This document shows, piece after piece, positions 18,607-26,308 of a stretch of 64,000 bases of DNA (the first letter of the stretch is position 1; the number at the start of each line of letters is the position of its first letter). Source of the DNA: Levilactobacillus cerevisiae. Lineage in GTDB: Bacteria > Bacillota > Bacilli > Lactobacillales > Lactobacillaceae. Below the pieces are notes generated by a model. The model was not told the DNA's origin and made no database searches. It worked only from the letters and a program-made list of their open reading frames with translations. Position numbers and translations under genes: made by a program. Location of the stretch: NCBI RefSeq assembly GCF_003946245.1, contig NZ_RHNN01000007.1, positions 1 through 64,000 on the forward strand, given 5' to 3'.

Positions 18607-18660
18607 AAAAAAAACTGTGCGCATCGCCAGCCAACAAACGCACCAGTGACACCCACAGTT
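18607..18660 (-). terminator. Terminator of pgsA
   Basis: Minus-strand arms AACTGTG and CACAGTT with a roughly 35-nt loop that has further GTGCG/CGCAC pairing, followed by TTTTTTTT. Confidence 0.65.
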
Positions 18661-18713
18661 ATCTGAATAGTTTAATTTTAATGGTCATTTCAGAATCGAT
18701 ACCCAGTAGCCAC

Positions 18714-19301
18714 CTATTCCGCCGAGGATTCAGCGAAGACTTGGCGGTTCTGGACAAAGTAATCGATTCCAGAGTAAATCGTGAAGAACAGGCAGATGTA
18801 GAAGAAGATTAACGCCATTGGGATGTTCAGACTGCTAAAGCCAATGTTGTTCAGCAGTAACAAGATAATCCCCACCATTTGCGTGGTCGTTTTGATCTTA
18901 CCCGGCCAGGCAGCGGCTAACACCTTGCCACCCGTTTCAACCACGATCAGGCGCAGTCCGGTCACAGCCAATTCTCGGCAGACGATGATGGCCACACCCC
19001 AAGCGGGGACAGCGTTCATGGCCACCAACAGGATGAAGGCGGTCATCACAATCATTTTATCTGCTAGCGGGTCAGCGAATTTACCAAAGTTCGTCACCAA
19101 GTGGTTACGCCGAGCAATTTGGCCGTCCAAGAAATCGGTGATGGACGCCACGGCAAACACTAAGGCTCCCCAAATTTGGGTAACGGGGATTGTGGTACCC
19201 AGCCAGGTAACTTGTCCCCAGTTCAGGGGTAGGACTAATAACAATAAGAATACCGGAATCAGGATGATTCGCATGATGGTTAAGCGATTGGGTAGGTTCA
19301 C
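18714..19301 (-). CDS. pgsA: CDP-diacylglycerol-glycerol-3-phosphate 3-phosphatidyltransferase
   Basis: A 195-residue integral membrane enzyme that makes phosphatidylglycerol phosphate, the committed step to phosphatidylglycerol and cardiolipin. The CDP-alcohol phosphotransferase signature DG-x2-AR-x8-G-x3-D-x3-D is visible from DGQIARR to FADPLADK. Several hydrophobic helices follow. I set the start at the GTG at 19301, preceded by AAGGAGGAA. A longer open frame back to 19352 would begin inside the rodZ terminator and adds residues atypical for PgsA. Order rodZ-pgsA-cinA-recA is the conserved Firmicute arrangement. Confidence 0.94.
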   Translation of the reverse strand: MNLPNRLTIMRIILIPVFLLLLVLPLNWGQVTWLGTTIPVTQIWGALVFAVASITDFLDGQIARRNHLVTNFGKFADPLADKMIVMTAFILLVAMNAVPAWGVAIIVCRELAVTGLRLIVVETGGKVLAAAWPGKIKTTTQMVGIILLLLNNIGFSSLNIPMALIFFYICLFFTIYSGIDYFVQNRQVFAESSAE

Positions 19302-19329
19302 GAAAAATTCCTCCTTAAATTTACCAACG

Positions 19330-19367
19330 AAAAAAGGCGCGCCGGTCGCCACGGACCGACCCGCCTT
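19330..19367 (-). terminator. Terminator between rodZ and pgsA
   Basis: Minus-strand hairpin AAGGCGGGTCGGTCC...CGGCGCGCCTT with a following run of T residues, immediately after the rodZ stop codon. It would reduce read-through into pgsA. Confidence 0.75.
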
Positions 19368-19372
19368 GAGTC

Positions 19373-20317
19373 TTACTTAAATTCCAATGTCACAGTTTGT
19401 ACTTGTGAAGACGTGGTCGTCGTACTTGAGCTAGACGTCGTAGTCGTGGTCCCCGTCGTGCTGCTTGAACTCGAAGCACTGCTGGTACTGGTAGCCGAGG
19501 TGAAGTTGAACTTCTTCCCGTCAACCTTCACGGACGTAGCTGGCGCGTTCCCAAACTTCAGCGTGACACTCGTTGCTGAACTTGGAATCGTCAATGAGTG
19601 TGACGTGGTAGAAGACAACGTCCCCTGCCAAACGGTCGAGCCGTTAGCCGTCACGGACATCCAAGCGCTGGTTGTCGCTGACAAACTCATCTTCGGCTTG
19701 GAAGACGCGTTTAACATTTCCCAAGTTGAGCCAGAAGTCGTTGAACTCAACTTCTTGAAGCTAGCCGTCTTAGCCTTCTTGGAAGAGGACTTCTTAGAAG
19801 ACGAAGACTTGCTGCTACTTTGTGTCTTGTTAGAACTGCTGCCGGAAACGCTCACGGAGCTGCTATCAACGTTGTTCTTGGTCGTACTGCTCCCGTTATG
19901 GGATGCGGCAACCCAAATACCCACGAGGATGACCAAAACCACGATGACAATGCCCACAACTGGAATTGTCCGCCGTAATTTCACGTAACGTTCATCGACC
20001 TGTCGCTGTTGGGAACGGGTCTCCGGATTGTTCTCGTTGACCTTATCCACGTACTCTTGCGTCTGCGTACTTGGCAACGCACTGTCAAATTGCTTCAACA
20101 GTTCGGCGCCATCCAAATCAACCATATCGGCGTACTGCTTAATAAATGCCCGCACGTAAAAGTCCCCAGGCAACTCATCGAAGTTTTGATCTTCAATGGC
20201 AATCAAATAACGCTTCTGAATCTTCGTTGTCTGTTGCAGGTCATCTAGGGTGTACCCCTTCGCAATCCGCGCGTCACGCAGCGTTTTTCCCAATGTAATT
20301 TTGCTGTTATCACTCAT
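19373..20317 (-). CDS. rodZ: RodZ-like cell-shape protein (HTH, transmembrane, DUF4115)
   Basis: A 314-residue protein linking the cytoskeleton to the envelope. Residues 8-75 form a RodZ-type helix-turn-helix (TLRDARIAKGYTLDDLQ region). A transmembrane segment lies at about 115-137. A Ser/Lys-rich linker of about 45 residues leads to a beta-rich extracellular domain of DUF4115 type (about 190-270), and the protein ends in a Ser/Thr-rich tail. In rods RodZ binds MreB, whose gene is 10 kb away. It precedes pgsA, as in B. subtilis (ymfM). The low-complexity Ser/Thr tail is strain-variable sequence in my reading. Confidence 0.88.
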   Translation of the reverse strand: MSDNSKITLGKTLRDARIAKGYTLDDLQQTTKIQKRYLIAIEDQNFDELPGDFYVRAFIKQYADMVDLDGAELLKQFDSALPSTQTQEYVDKVNENNPETRSQQRQVDERYVKLRRTIPVVGIVIVVLVILVGIWVAASHNGSSTTKNNVDSSSVSVSGSSSNKTQSSSKSSSSKKSSSKKAKTASFKKLSSTTSGSTWEMLNASSKPKMSLSATTSAWMSVTANGSTVWQGTLSSTTSHSLTIPSSATSVTLKFGNAPATSVKVDGKKFNFTSATSTSSASSSSSTTGTTTTTSSSSTTTTSSQVQTVTLEFK

Positions 20318-20429
20318 GATTTAATTCTCCACCTGTTCAAAATTTCTCTATATGCAGTATAGCATAGGCACCGCGTCATTTTTAGCCACAACACCCAGAA
20401 TTCAGGATTTAACGGTTTCTTAAGCTCCG

Positions 20430-21719
20430 TTAGGGCAAAATCGTGTAAACCGTTTGCCGGCTGGCACTTAAAAATTTCGCCATAGCGGACTGAACATCTG
20501 CGAAGGTCATGGCTTCCAAAGCGGCCAATTCATCAAAGATGGTGGTCCCGCCAAATAGCGGCCCATCGTACTGATTGGCGATGGCTTCGACCGAATTAAT
20601 CGCCCCAATCGTCCGTCCAATCGCTTCCCGTTTCACGAGTTCAAACTGCTCTCTGGCAGCCAATAGTTGTGCTGGCGCATCATTTAAAATAGTAGTTAGT
20701 TCACTGACAAAAGATTCTGGCTGGTCCGTATCTCCGGCAAGCTGAGCGAAGTGTGAACCCCGTTGTACCTGGAAGTCGTAGCCAAAGCTATCGTCGATCA
20801 CATTGGCGTCATACAGCCGCAAGTAATTATCGCTGGTATCGTTGAACAAAAGATCAAAGGCTAACGAGATGGCGTCACTGTAACTGAGACCCGCTTTACC
20901 CGCAGGAATGGCTTCGTAGCCCCGCAAGCCAATGCTGACCTTAGGCCGATTGACCGTCAAATGCCGCGTCGTTGCGGGCACAATTTCGGCGGCCGGTGTC
21001 TGTGGTGACGGTACCCGTTTGATTGGCTCATCCGGGCCAAAGGTCTTGCCGTCTTGGTTCGCCGTGATCCAAGCCAACGTTTCTTCGGGATCTAACTGTC
21101 CCACGATGACCAGGCTCATATTGCTAGGATGATAGAACGTGTTGTAGGCCGCGTACAGGTCGTCTGCCGTAATCTTGTCGATGGACGCAACGGTCCCGGC
21201 AATATCAATATGCAGCGGCTCACGCGGATACAATTGCCCAATCATGCCAAAGTAGCTCTGCCAACCGGGATCGTCATCGTACATCTGAATTTCTTGGCCA
21301 ATGATGCCCTTTTCCTTGTTCACCGTCTGAGCCGTGAAATACGGCTGTTGCACGAAATCCAAGAGGATATCCAGATTCTCGTGCAGATGGCTCGTCGTCG
21401 CAAATAAAAAGCTGGTTTGCGTGAAGCTGGTAAAGGCGTTAGCACTCGCCCCGTATTGGCCAAAGAGGTCAAAGGCGTCGTGATCTTCCTTTTCAAAAAG
21501 TTTGTGTTCCAGAAAATGGGCAATGCCGTCTGGAAACCGGACCGGTTCCGTCTGCCCACGCGGGACAAACTCGTTATCCATGGAACCGTAGTCCGTGGTC
21601 ATGACAGCAAAGGTTTTATGAAATCCGGTCTTCGGCACCAGAATAACCTGCAAGCCGTTAGCCAGCTTGGTTTGGTACACGTTTTCTCCCAAGCGGTCGT
21701 ACGTTTCTTTACTCAGCAT
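20430..21719 (-). CDS. ymfH: M16 peptidase, YmfH (EF-P modification-associated)
   Basis: A 429-residue insulinase-family peptidase. The inverted zinc motif HFLEH is near residues 68-72 and is followed at the expected distance by acidic ligands, so this is the catalytic member of the pair. In B. subtilis ymfF and ymfH are needed for the 5-aminopentanol modification of EF-P. I place the start at the ATG at 21719, with GGAGGTGAT upstream, so the coding region overlaps the end of ymfF by 11 bp and coupling is likely. The upstream in-frame codons back to 21734 lack their own binding site. Confidence 0.88.
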   Translation of the reverse strand: MLSKETYDRLGENVYQTKLANGLQVILVPKTGFHKTFAVMTTDYGSMDNEFVPRGQTEPVRFPDGIAHFLEHKLFEKEDHDAFDLFGQYGASANAFTSFTQTSFLFATTSHLHENLDILLDFVQQPYFTAQTVNKEKGIIGQEIQMYDDDPGWQSYFGMIGQLYPREPLHIDIAGTVASIDKITADDLYAAYNTFYHPSNMSLVIVGQLDPEETLAWITANQDGKTFGPDEPIKRVPSPQTPAAEIVPATTRHLTVNRPKVSIGLRGYEAIPAGKAGLSYSDAISLAFDLLFNDTSDNYLRLYDANVIDDSFGYDFQVQRGSHFAQLAGDTDQPESFVSELTTILNDAPAQLLAAREQFELVKREAIGRTIGAINSVEAIANQYDGPLFGGTTIFDELAALEAMTFADVQSAMAKFLSASRQTVYTILP

Positions 21720-22995
21720 CCTGATCACCTCCATGCAAGCAGTAGGTCGCCTGCAGCGTGACCTGTTGCGCCACGCGCTGCACGTCGGCGACTGTCACCG
21801 CTGCTAATTTTTTCTGCCACACTTCTAAGGGTTCCGTCAAATGGGTCAGTTCACTATTCAACAGGCCCACGAGTTTGCGTTGGGGGCTGTCCAGTCCCGC
21901 CAAACGTGCATTGAGCAGGCTGGCTTTTACTTCCGCCAACAGGTCTGTGCTTAACTCGCCGTGTTGCAAGGCAGCCAATTGCTCACCGATGATGGCAATC
22001 ACCTGCTCCTGGTTTTCCGCCTGAATCCCGCTCTGAACGCCCATGGTTCCGGTAAACGGATTGTAGGAGCTGCTGGCATAGTAGGCCAAACTGGCTTTCT
22101 CCCGAACGTTCGTGAAGAGTAAGGACAGCGGTGAGCCGCCAAAGGCCGCGTTAAAGACCACGGCCGGCACAAAATCAGCGTCATCTCTGTAGACGGGTAA
22201 GCGGTAAGCCAGGTTTAATTTTGCCTGGACAACGGGAGCCAAATCGTCACCCGATTGAACCTGATCCCGCTGTTCCCACCGGTAGTAAGGTGAGTCATCG
22301 GTAACGGTGCGGTCGGTCAAAGGCCAAATTGCCAATGCTGCCTGAACCCGCTCCTCAGTAACGTCACCGACCACTGCCACGTGAATGGCATCGTTGGCCA
22401 GCATGTCGTGGTAAGTCCCCAGGACGTCCGCCGCACTGAGTTCCCCCAACGTGGTGGTGTCGCCCAGAGCGCTCATTGCCTGTGCTGGTTGGCCGGTAAA
22501 TAACAATTCTTGTAAACGACGATTGGCCAGGTATTGCTTGTCATCGTCTAATGATTTAATCGCAGTTAATAAATTTTGCCGTTGTTGCGTAAAGGTTGCT
22601 GGGTCAAACTGCCCATTGGGTAAAAGTGGCTCGAACAAGACAGCTTTTAACAAGGCCATCCCCTGTTCAAATAACGGGGTCTGATCCGCAAATTGATCTA
22701 AATATTGTTCGTCAACGACTGAGCAGGTCAAGCGAATCACATGCTTCGTCCCCAGCTTAACGACACTGATGCCAAAGCTGGCACCGTACAAGCGAGAAAG
22801 CTGCCGGGCCAGTGCCGTTTGGGTTGGATATGCGGCCGTACTGGTCTCCAGTACCTGCGCCAATAGGGCTCGCGCGGTAATCGCCGTGGCCGTCAGTGGC
22901 GCAACAAAGTCCACCTTCATGCCAATTGTTTTAAATTGTTTTGTGGGTAACAGGTCGAGCGTTACCCCGTCTCGTATGCGAAAATGCACGCGCAA
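21709..22995 (-). CDS. ymfF: Catalytically inactive M16 partner, YmfF
   Basis: A 428-residue M16-fold protein lacking HxxEH in the position where the partner has it, so it is likely a non-catalytic subunit that pairs with YmfH. Two-chain M16 peptidases commonly combine one active and one inactive half. The overall alpha/beta M16 layout is recognisable by the Tyr/Arg-rich C-terminal half and similarity in length. It lies directly upstream of ymfH with a short overlap. The upstream gap (22996-23338) separates it from the amino-acid ABC operon. Confidence 0.87.
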   Translation of the reverse strand: MRVHFRIRDGVTLDLLPTKQFKTIGMKVDFVAPLTATAITARALLAQVLETSTAAYPTQTALARQLSRLYGASFGISVVKLGTKHVIRLTCSVVDEQYLDQFADQTPLFEQGMALLKAVLFEPLLPNGQFDPATFTQQRQNLLTAIKSLDDDKQYLANRRLQELLFTGQPAQAMSALGDTTTLGELSAADVLGTYHDMLANDAIHVAVVGDVTEERVQAALAIWPLTDRTVTDDSPYYRWEQRDQVQSGDDLAPVVQAKLNLAYRLPVYRDDADFVPAVVFNAAFGGSPLSLLFTNVREKASLAYYASSSYNPFTGTMGVQSGIQAENQEQVIAIIGEQLAALQHGELSTDLLAEVKASLLNARLAGLDSPQRKLVGLLNSELTHLTEPLEVWQKKLAAVTVADVQRVAQQVTLQATYCLHGGDQDAE

Positions 22996-23185
22996 TTGCC
23001 TCCTCTAGCAAATTATCCGCTTGGTCTGGCGGGCTCATTGGGCCGTAAAAATCAGCCAACAACCACACTCTGGGTTCTTAACTTGGACCAAGCGTATCGG
23101 TGTTTAATTCTAAGGGAACCCAGCGATAAATACAAGCAACCACTCGCAAATATGAATTAAATTGTGACGCCGACACCATTAACTG

Positions 23186-23228
23186 AAAAAAGCGGTAACT
23201 GATTCCAGTCGATGGAATCAATGACCAC
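23186..23228 (-). terminator. Terminator of the amino-acid ABC operon
   Basis: Minus-strand hairpin GTGGTCATTGATTCC...GGAATCAGTTACCGC followed by TTTTTT, about 110 bp after the substrate-binding protein gene. Confidence 0.8.
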
Positions 23229-23254
23229 TCTCGTTGAAAATCCTTAAATTCCCA

Positions 23255-23284
23255 CCTAAATTTGGCGCACGGTAAGCCGGCCAG
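23255..23284 (+). repeat. Relict fragment of a type I element
   Basis: CCTAAATTTGG and ACGGTAAGCCGGC match the right-hand outer arm and flank of copies F (13880) and K (47691). The rest of the element is absent. The remainder of 22996-23338 shows only the ABC operon terminator. Confidence 0.5.
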
Positions 23285-23338
23285 GGCCGCTAGTCGCAGC
23301 GTTCCCCTATTTCACAGTCTTTTAAGTCGAATACAGAA

Positions 23339-24190
23339 TTACTTTTTAGACAGAAGCGGCGTGTCAACGTTGCTGCCGAACCATTTCTCGTTGATTTTCT
23401 CCAGCGTTCCGTTGGCCGCCAACTGCTTCAACCCCGCGTTAATTTTCTTGCGCATGGTCACATCGCCCTTCCGCATCCCGACGGCGAACTCTTCTTTGGG
23501 CAAGCTACCGACCGTTACCCGGTAATCTTCAGGGTGAGCCTGGTGTTTGATGTAGTAGTTGGCGTAAGTACTGTCGATCAACAAGCCCTTGATTCGGCCA
23601 ACGTTCAGGTCAATGAACGCGTTGGTAAAGGAATCATAAGTGACCGCCTCGTGATTTTTGATGCGGTTCTTCAACAGCTTCGGGTACGCCTCAATGTCAT
23701 TGGCTCCGGACGATCCCGTTTGAGCGCCTAAAACCTTACCCGTCATGTCTTTGTACGACTTAATCTTGTTTTTCTTTAAGGTGACCAGCACCTGGTCGTT
23801 GTTTAAGTAGGTGTCGGAAAAGGCCACCTGCTTGGCCCGCTGCGGCGTCACGGAAAAGCCATTCCAGATCAAATCGATCGTGCCATTGTGCAGCTCCGTC
23901 ACGTTCATACTCCAGTCAATGGATTGAAAATCAACCTTCACGCCATAGAGTTTGAAAACGGCGCGGGCCAGGTCAATGTCATAGCCGACGAGCTTGCCAC
24001 TCTTCTGGCGAAAGCCCATCGGCACGAAACTATCATCAAGACCCACGACAACTTTTTTCTTCTTTTGGATTGTCGACCAGGTGTCGGCCGTGTTTGCCCG
24101 TTCCGTCACGTTGGCACAGCCCGCTAAGACACTGCCCAGTCCCACCACGACGACCAGTAAGGCCCAAAAACGTCTGAATTTTTTCATCAA
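23339..24190 (-). CDS. Amino-acid ABC transporter substrate-binding lipoprotein
   Basis: A 283-residue extracellular solute-binding protein of the polar amino-acid family (SBP_bac_3). The signal peptide ends in the lipobox VLAGC (about 21-25), so it is lipid-anchored. The fold motifs KLVGYDIDLARAVF and DLIWNGFSVTPQRA are typical of glutamine/histidine/cystine-type binders. It is the last gene of a permease-ATPase-binding protein operon. The T-box leader upstream of the operon has the apparent specifier CAC, so histidine is the best guess for the ligand (inference). The ligand pocket alone cannot settle it. Confidence 0.88.
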   Translation of the reverse strand: MMKKFRRFWALLVVVVGLGSVLAGCANVTERANTADTWSTIQKKKKVVVGLDDSFVPMGFRQKSGKLVGYDIDLARAVFKLYGVKVDFQSIDWSMNVTELHNGTIDLIWNGFSVTPQRAKQVAFSDTYLNNDQVLVTLKKNKIKSYKDMTGKVLGAQTGSSGANDIEAYPKLLKNRIKNHEAVTYDSFTNAFIDLNVGRIKGLLIDSTYANYYIKHQAHPEDYRVTVGSLPKEEFAVGMRKGDVTMRKKINAGLKQLAANGTLEKINEKWFGSNVDTPLLSKK

Positions 24191-24199
24191 GCGGCCTCC

Positions 24200-24835
24200 T
24201 TAGTCTTTGGGTTCCACGCGAAGCATCTGGTCAGCAATTGCTTCAGCAAACGGAATGTCATGGGTGACCACAATCTGTGTGATTCCCTCGTCCCGGAGTT
24301 TCACAATAATCTGTTGGACTTCCCGTCGTAAATCAGGATCCAACGCTGACGTGGGTTCATCGTAACACAGTAGCTTCGGGTGCATGGCCAGTGCCCGCAC
24401 GATGGCCACCCGCTGCTTCTGGCCCCCGGATAACTCATATGGGAACAGGTCAGCTTTGTCGCGTAGGTTCAGTTGGGTCAGCAACCGGTCAGCCTCTTCG
24501 TTGGCGTCTTGCTTGGCTTGCTTCAACACCATCGTGGGTGCCAAGGTCACATTTTGCCGAACGGTCAAGTTAGGAAAGAGTTGATAGTCCTGGAAGACGA
24601 CGCCAATGACCGCCGCATTATCTCGGTTAGTCGCCGGGTCGAATGCCTTGCCATCCAAGAGAAATTGGCCCGCATCAACCGACGCCAAACCACTGATACA
24701 CCGCAGCAAGGTCGTTTTACCAGCACCAGATGGGCCAACGATCGTTAAAATTTTACCGTCCTCGACCGTCAAATCGATGTTGTCCAAGATGGTCTTGCCA
24801 CCAAATTTTTTCGTAATACCTTTGAGTTCTAACAT
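24200..24835 (-). CDS. Amino-acid ABC transporter ATP-binding protein
   Basis: A 211-residue ABC ATPase energising import. Walker A is GPSGAGKTT (34-42), the signature is LSGGQKQR (about 134-141), Walker B is LLCYDEPTSALD (about 154-165), and the switch histidine is in VTHD. It is shorter than the usual 240 residues of this family at the C-terminus, ending soon after the H-loop, but every catalytic motif is there. It lies between the permease and binding-protein genes with 18- and 9-bp gaps, clearly in one operon. Confidence 0.92.
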   Translation of the reverse strand: MLELKGITKKFGGKTILDNIDLTVEDGKILTIVGPSGAGKTTLLRCISGLASVDAGQFLLDGKAFDPATNRDNAAVIGVVFQDYQLFPNLTVRQNVTLAPTMVLKQAKQDANEEADRLLTQLNLRDKADLFPYELSGGQKQRVAIVRALAMHPKLLCYDEPTSALDPDLRREVQQIIVKLRDEGITQIVVTHDIPFAEAIADQMLRVEPKD

Positions 24836-24853
24836 GTTAGGACCATCCTTTCC

Positions 24854-25495
24854 TTAACGCCAATAACTGTAGTGCTTTTCCATACGCTTCAAGACCAACG
24901 TACAAACGGCCGTCAGTAGCAGGTAGATCACGCCGACCAACAACATTGGGATTAGCGTGACGTCGCGCGCCATAGCCACGTTACCGGCCCGCAACAGGTC
25001 ACCCAACCCAATCACGTAGACCAGGGAGGAATCTTTCACCAAATTAATGACTTCATTACCAATTGAGGGCAACACAATTTTAACCACTTGGGGAATCACA
25101 ATCTTGCGCAGCGTTTGCCAGTTAGTTAACCGCAAGACCCGTGCGCTTTCGTACTGGCCTTCGGGGATGGCTTGTAGGCCCCCGCGGAAGATTTCAGCGA
25201 AGTACGCCGTGTAGTTCAGGATGAACGCGAACAACGCCGCGTCATACCGTTGGAAGACAACGCCAATAATGGGTAAACCGTAAAAAACAAAAATTAATTG
25301 CAGTAACAAAGGCGTGCCCCGCATCAGCCAAACGTAGATGTTGATGAGCCAGGTCAACGGCTTGAAGTTGGTGGTCATTCCCAACCCTACCAGAATTCCC
25401 AACGGAATCGCAATAATAATGGTCCAGAAGAATATCGATAACGTCATTCCGGTTCCGGAAATTAGTGATGGTAAAATTTGACTAACATAGTGCAT
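24854..25495 (-). CDS. Amino-acid ABC transporter permease
   Basis: A 213-residue membrane permease of the His/Glu/Gln/Arg/opine family. About five hydrophobic segments are visible, starting at residue 15. The EAA loop, which contacts the ATPase, is in the region EGQYESARVLRLTNWQ. It is the first gene of the operon. It begins 25 bp after the second terminator of a tandem T-box leader, so expression should depend on uncharged tRNA. A strong binding site (AAAGGAGGAGA) precedes the ATG. Confidence 0.92.
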   Translation of the reverse strand: MHYVSQILPSLISGTGMTLSIFFWTIIIAIPLGILVGLGMTTNFKPLTWLINIYVWLMRGTPLLLQLIFVFYGLPIIGVVFQRYDAALFAFILNYTAYFAEIFRGGLQAIPEGQYESARVLRLTNWQTLRKIVIPQVVKIVLPSIGNEVINLVKDSSLVYVIGLGDLLRAGNVAMARDVTLIPMLLVGVIYLLLTAVCTLVLKRMEKHYSYWR

Positions 25496-25518
25496 AACAA
25501 TTCTCCTCCTTTAGCAAC

Positions 25519-25646
25519 AAAAAAAGCCCTCTCAAGAAATATCTTCTCAAGAGGGCGTCTCAACGCTGTGCCACCTCATGTTCTCGACGGGCTCACGCCA
25601 CGCCGACTCAACGAGTTGCTGACAAGCGCTGATTTTGGCGGGAAAT
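25519..25646 (-). promoter_or_regulatory. Second (partial) T-box antiterminator/terminator unit
   Basis: Minus-strand GAGGTGGCACAGCG (25562-25577) is a T-box sequence, and GCCCTCTTGAGAAG...CTTGAGAGGGC plus TTTTTTT (25519-25556) is its terminator. GCAACTCGTTGAG (25607-25619) repeats GCAACTCGCTGAG of the upstream leader at a similar distance before the T-box. Only about 70 nt precede the T-box, so a complete Stem I with specifier loop is missing. Confidence 0.7.
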
Positions 25647-25910
25647 AAAAAACGCCCTCCTAGGTCCAAAGACCTAAGAGGACGATCACATCGTGGTTCC
25701 ACCTCTGTTTGTTTTCATATCACTACGAAAACCTCAGCGAGTTGCTAGCAACTCCAGCGATAACGGGCTACCCCGGATCATCTTACTAACTTCAGACAAT
25801 CAACTCACAGATGTGTTTCGACTAGTTAAGTTCGCCCGTTTCCATCGTCGGGGCTTTCTGCAGAAACCTTAACCACTCTACTCTTCCGTTCAACGTTTTT
25901 CATTCATTGA
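25647..25910 (-). promoter_or_regulatory. T-box riboswitch upstream of the amino-acid ABC operon, specifier CAC
   Basis: A full T-box leader on the minus strand. Stem I has an AGTA strand in GGAAGAGTAGAG and the distal CAGAAAGCC...GGGCGAA region. The opposite strand of the specifier loop is GAA-A-CAC-A (CAC at 25813-25815), the same register as GAA-C-GTA-G in the valS leader. CCCGTTATC follows. The T-box AGAGGTGGAACCACGA is at 25691-25706, and the terminator with a T-run is at 25647-25683. CAC specifies histidine. Confidence 0.88.
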
Positions 25911-25914
25911 CAGT

Positions 25915-25943
25915 ATACTACGTTTTTTTCAGGCCCCTGTCAA
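25915..25943 (-). promoter_or_regulatory. Promoter of the T-box leader
   Basis: Minus-strand TTGACA (25938-25943), 17-bp spacer, TAGTAT (25915-25920). The overlapping TATACT would have a 20-bp spacer. Confidence 0.7.
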
Positions 25944-26132
25944 GGCCCTGTTTTCACAAATTCAAATTAAAATTGCAAACACGACTGCGTTGAGAAGGCA
26001 TAATGATGCAAACCCAAGGACACAATTTCTTGCTAACCTCGTCAGCCATCTTCAACCATAAAAGTACAGCCATATTAGCAGACTGTCCACCCTAAACAAT
26101 CAAAGACGGGGTCAGACAGTCTTTTGGTCGGA
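25944..26132. other. Gene-free stretch between T-box promoter and type I copy G
   Basis: No open frame, known RNA or strong hairpin that I can support. The stretch is A/T-richer than its neighbours near 25958-25980. Confidence 0.3.
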
Positions 26133-26295
26133 GACTACCAGACAGAACCTGGTGTCGCGTGGACTTAGTCGAGTGATTTTCTCGATTTAGTCCACTGGCC
26201 GATCTTAAAGATAGGCATTCTTTGCATAGCTTTAAGTCGCCCTGGAGACCGCTTTTCGGCTCCAGGTCTGCCCCACCAGGTGGCGTCTGGTAGTC
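26133..26295 (+). repeat. Type I structured element, copy G (best preserved)
   Basis: Outer stem of two perfect parts: GACTACCAGAC (26133-26143) with GTCTGGTAGTC (26285-26295), and ACCTGGTG (26147-26154) with CACCAGGT (26274-26281). Hairpin 1 is GTGGACT...AGTCCAC (26159-26195), hairpin 3 is CTTAAAG...CTTTAAG (26204-26236), and hairpin 2 is CCTGGA-GACC-GCT...GGC-TCCAGG. TCGGAGAC flanks both ends of the element (26128 and 26294). Confidence 0.82.
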
Positions 26296-26308
26296 GGAGA
26301 CGGAAGGC

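Noticed and set aside
25519-25910. Initially considered two independent full T-box riboswitches
   Set aside because: The downstream unit has only about 70 nt before its T-box, without a recognisable Stem I or specifier loop.
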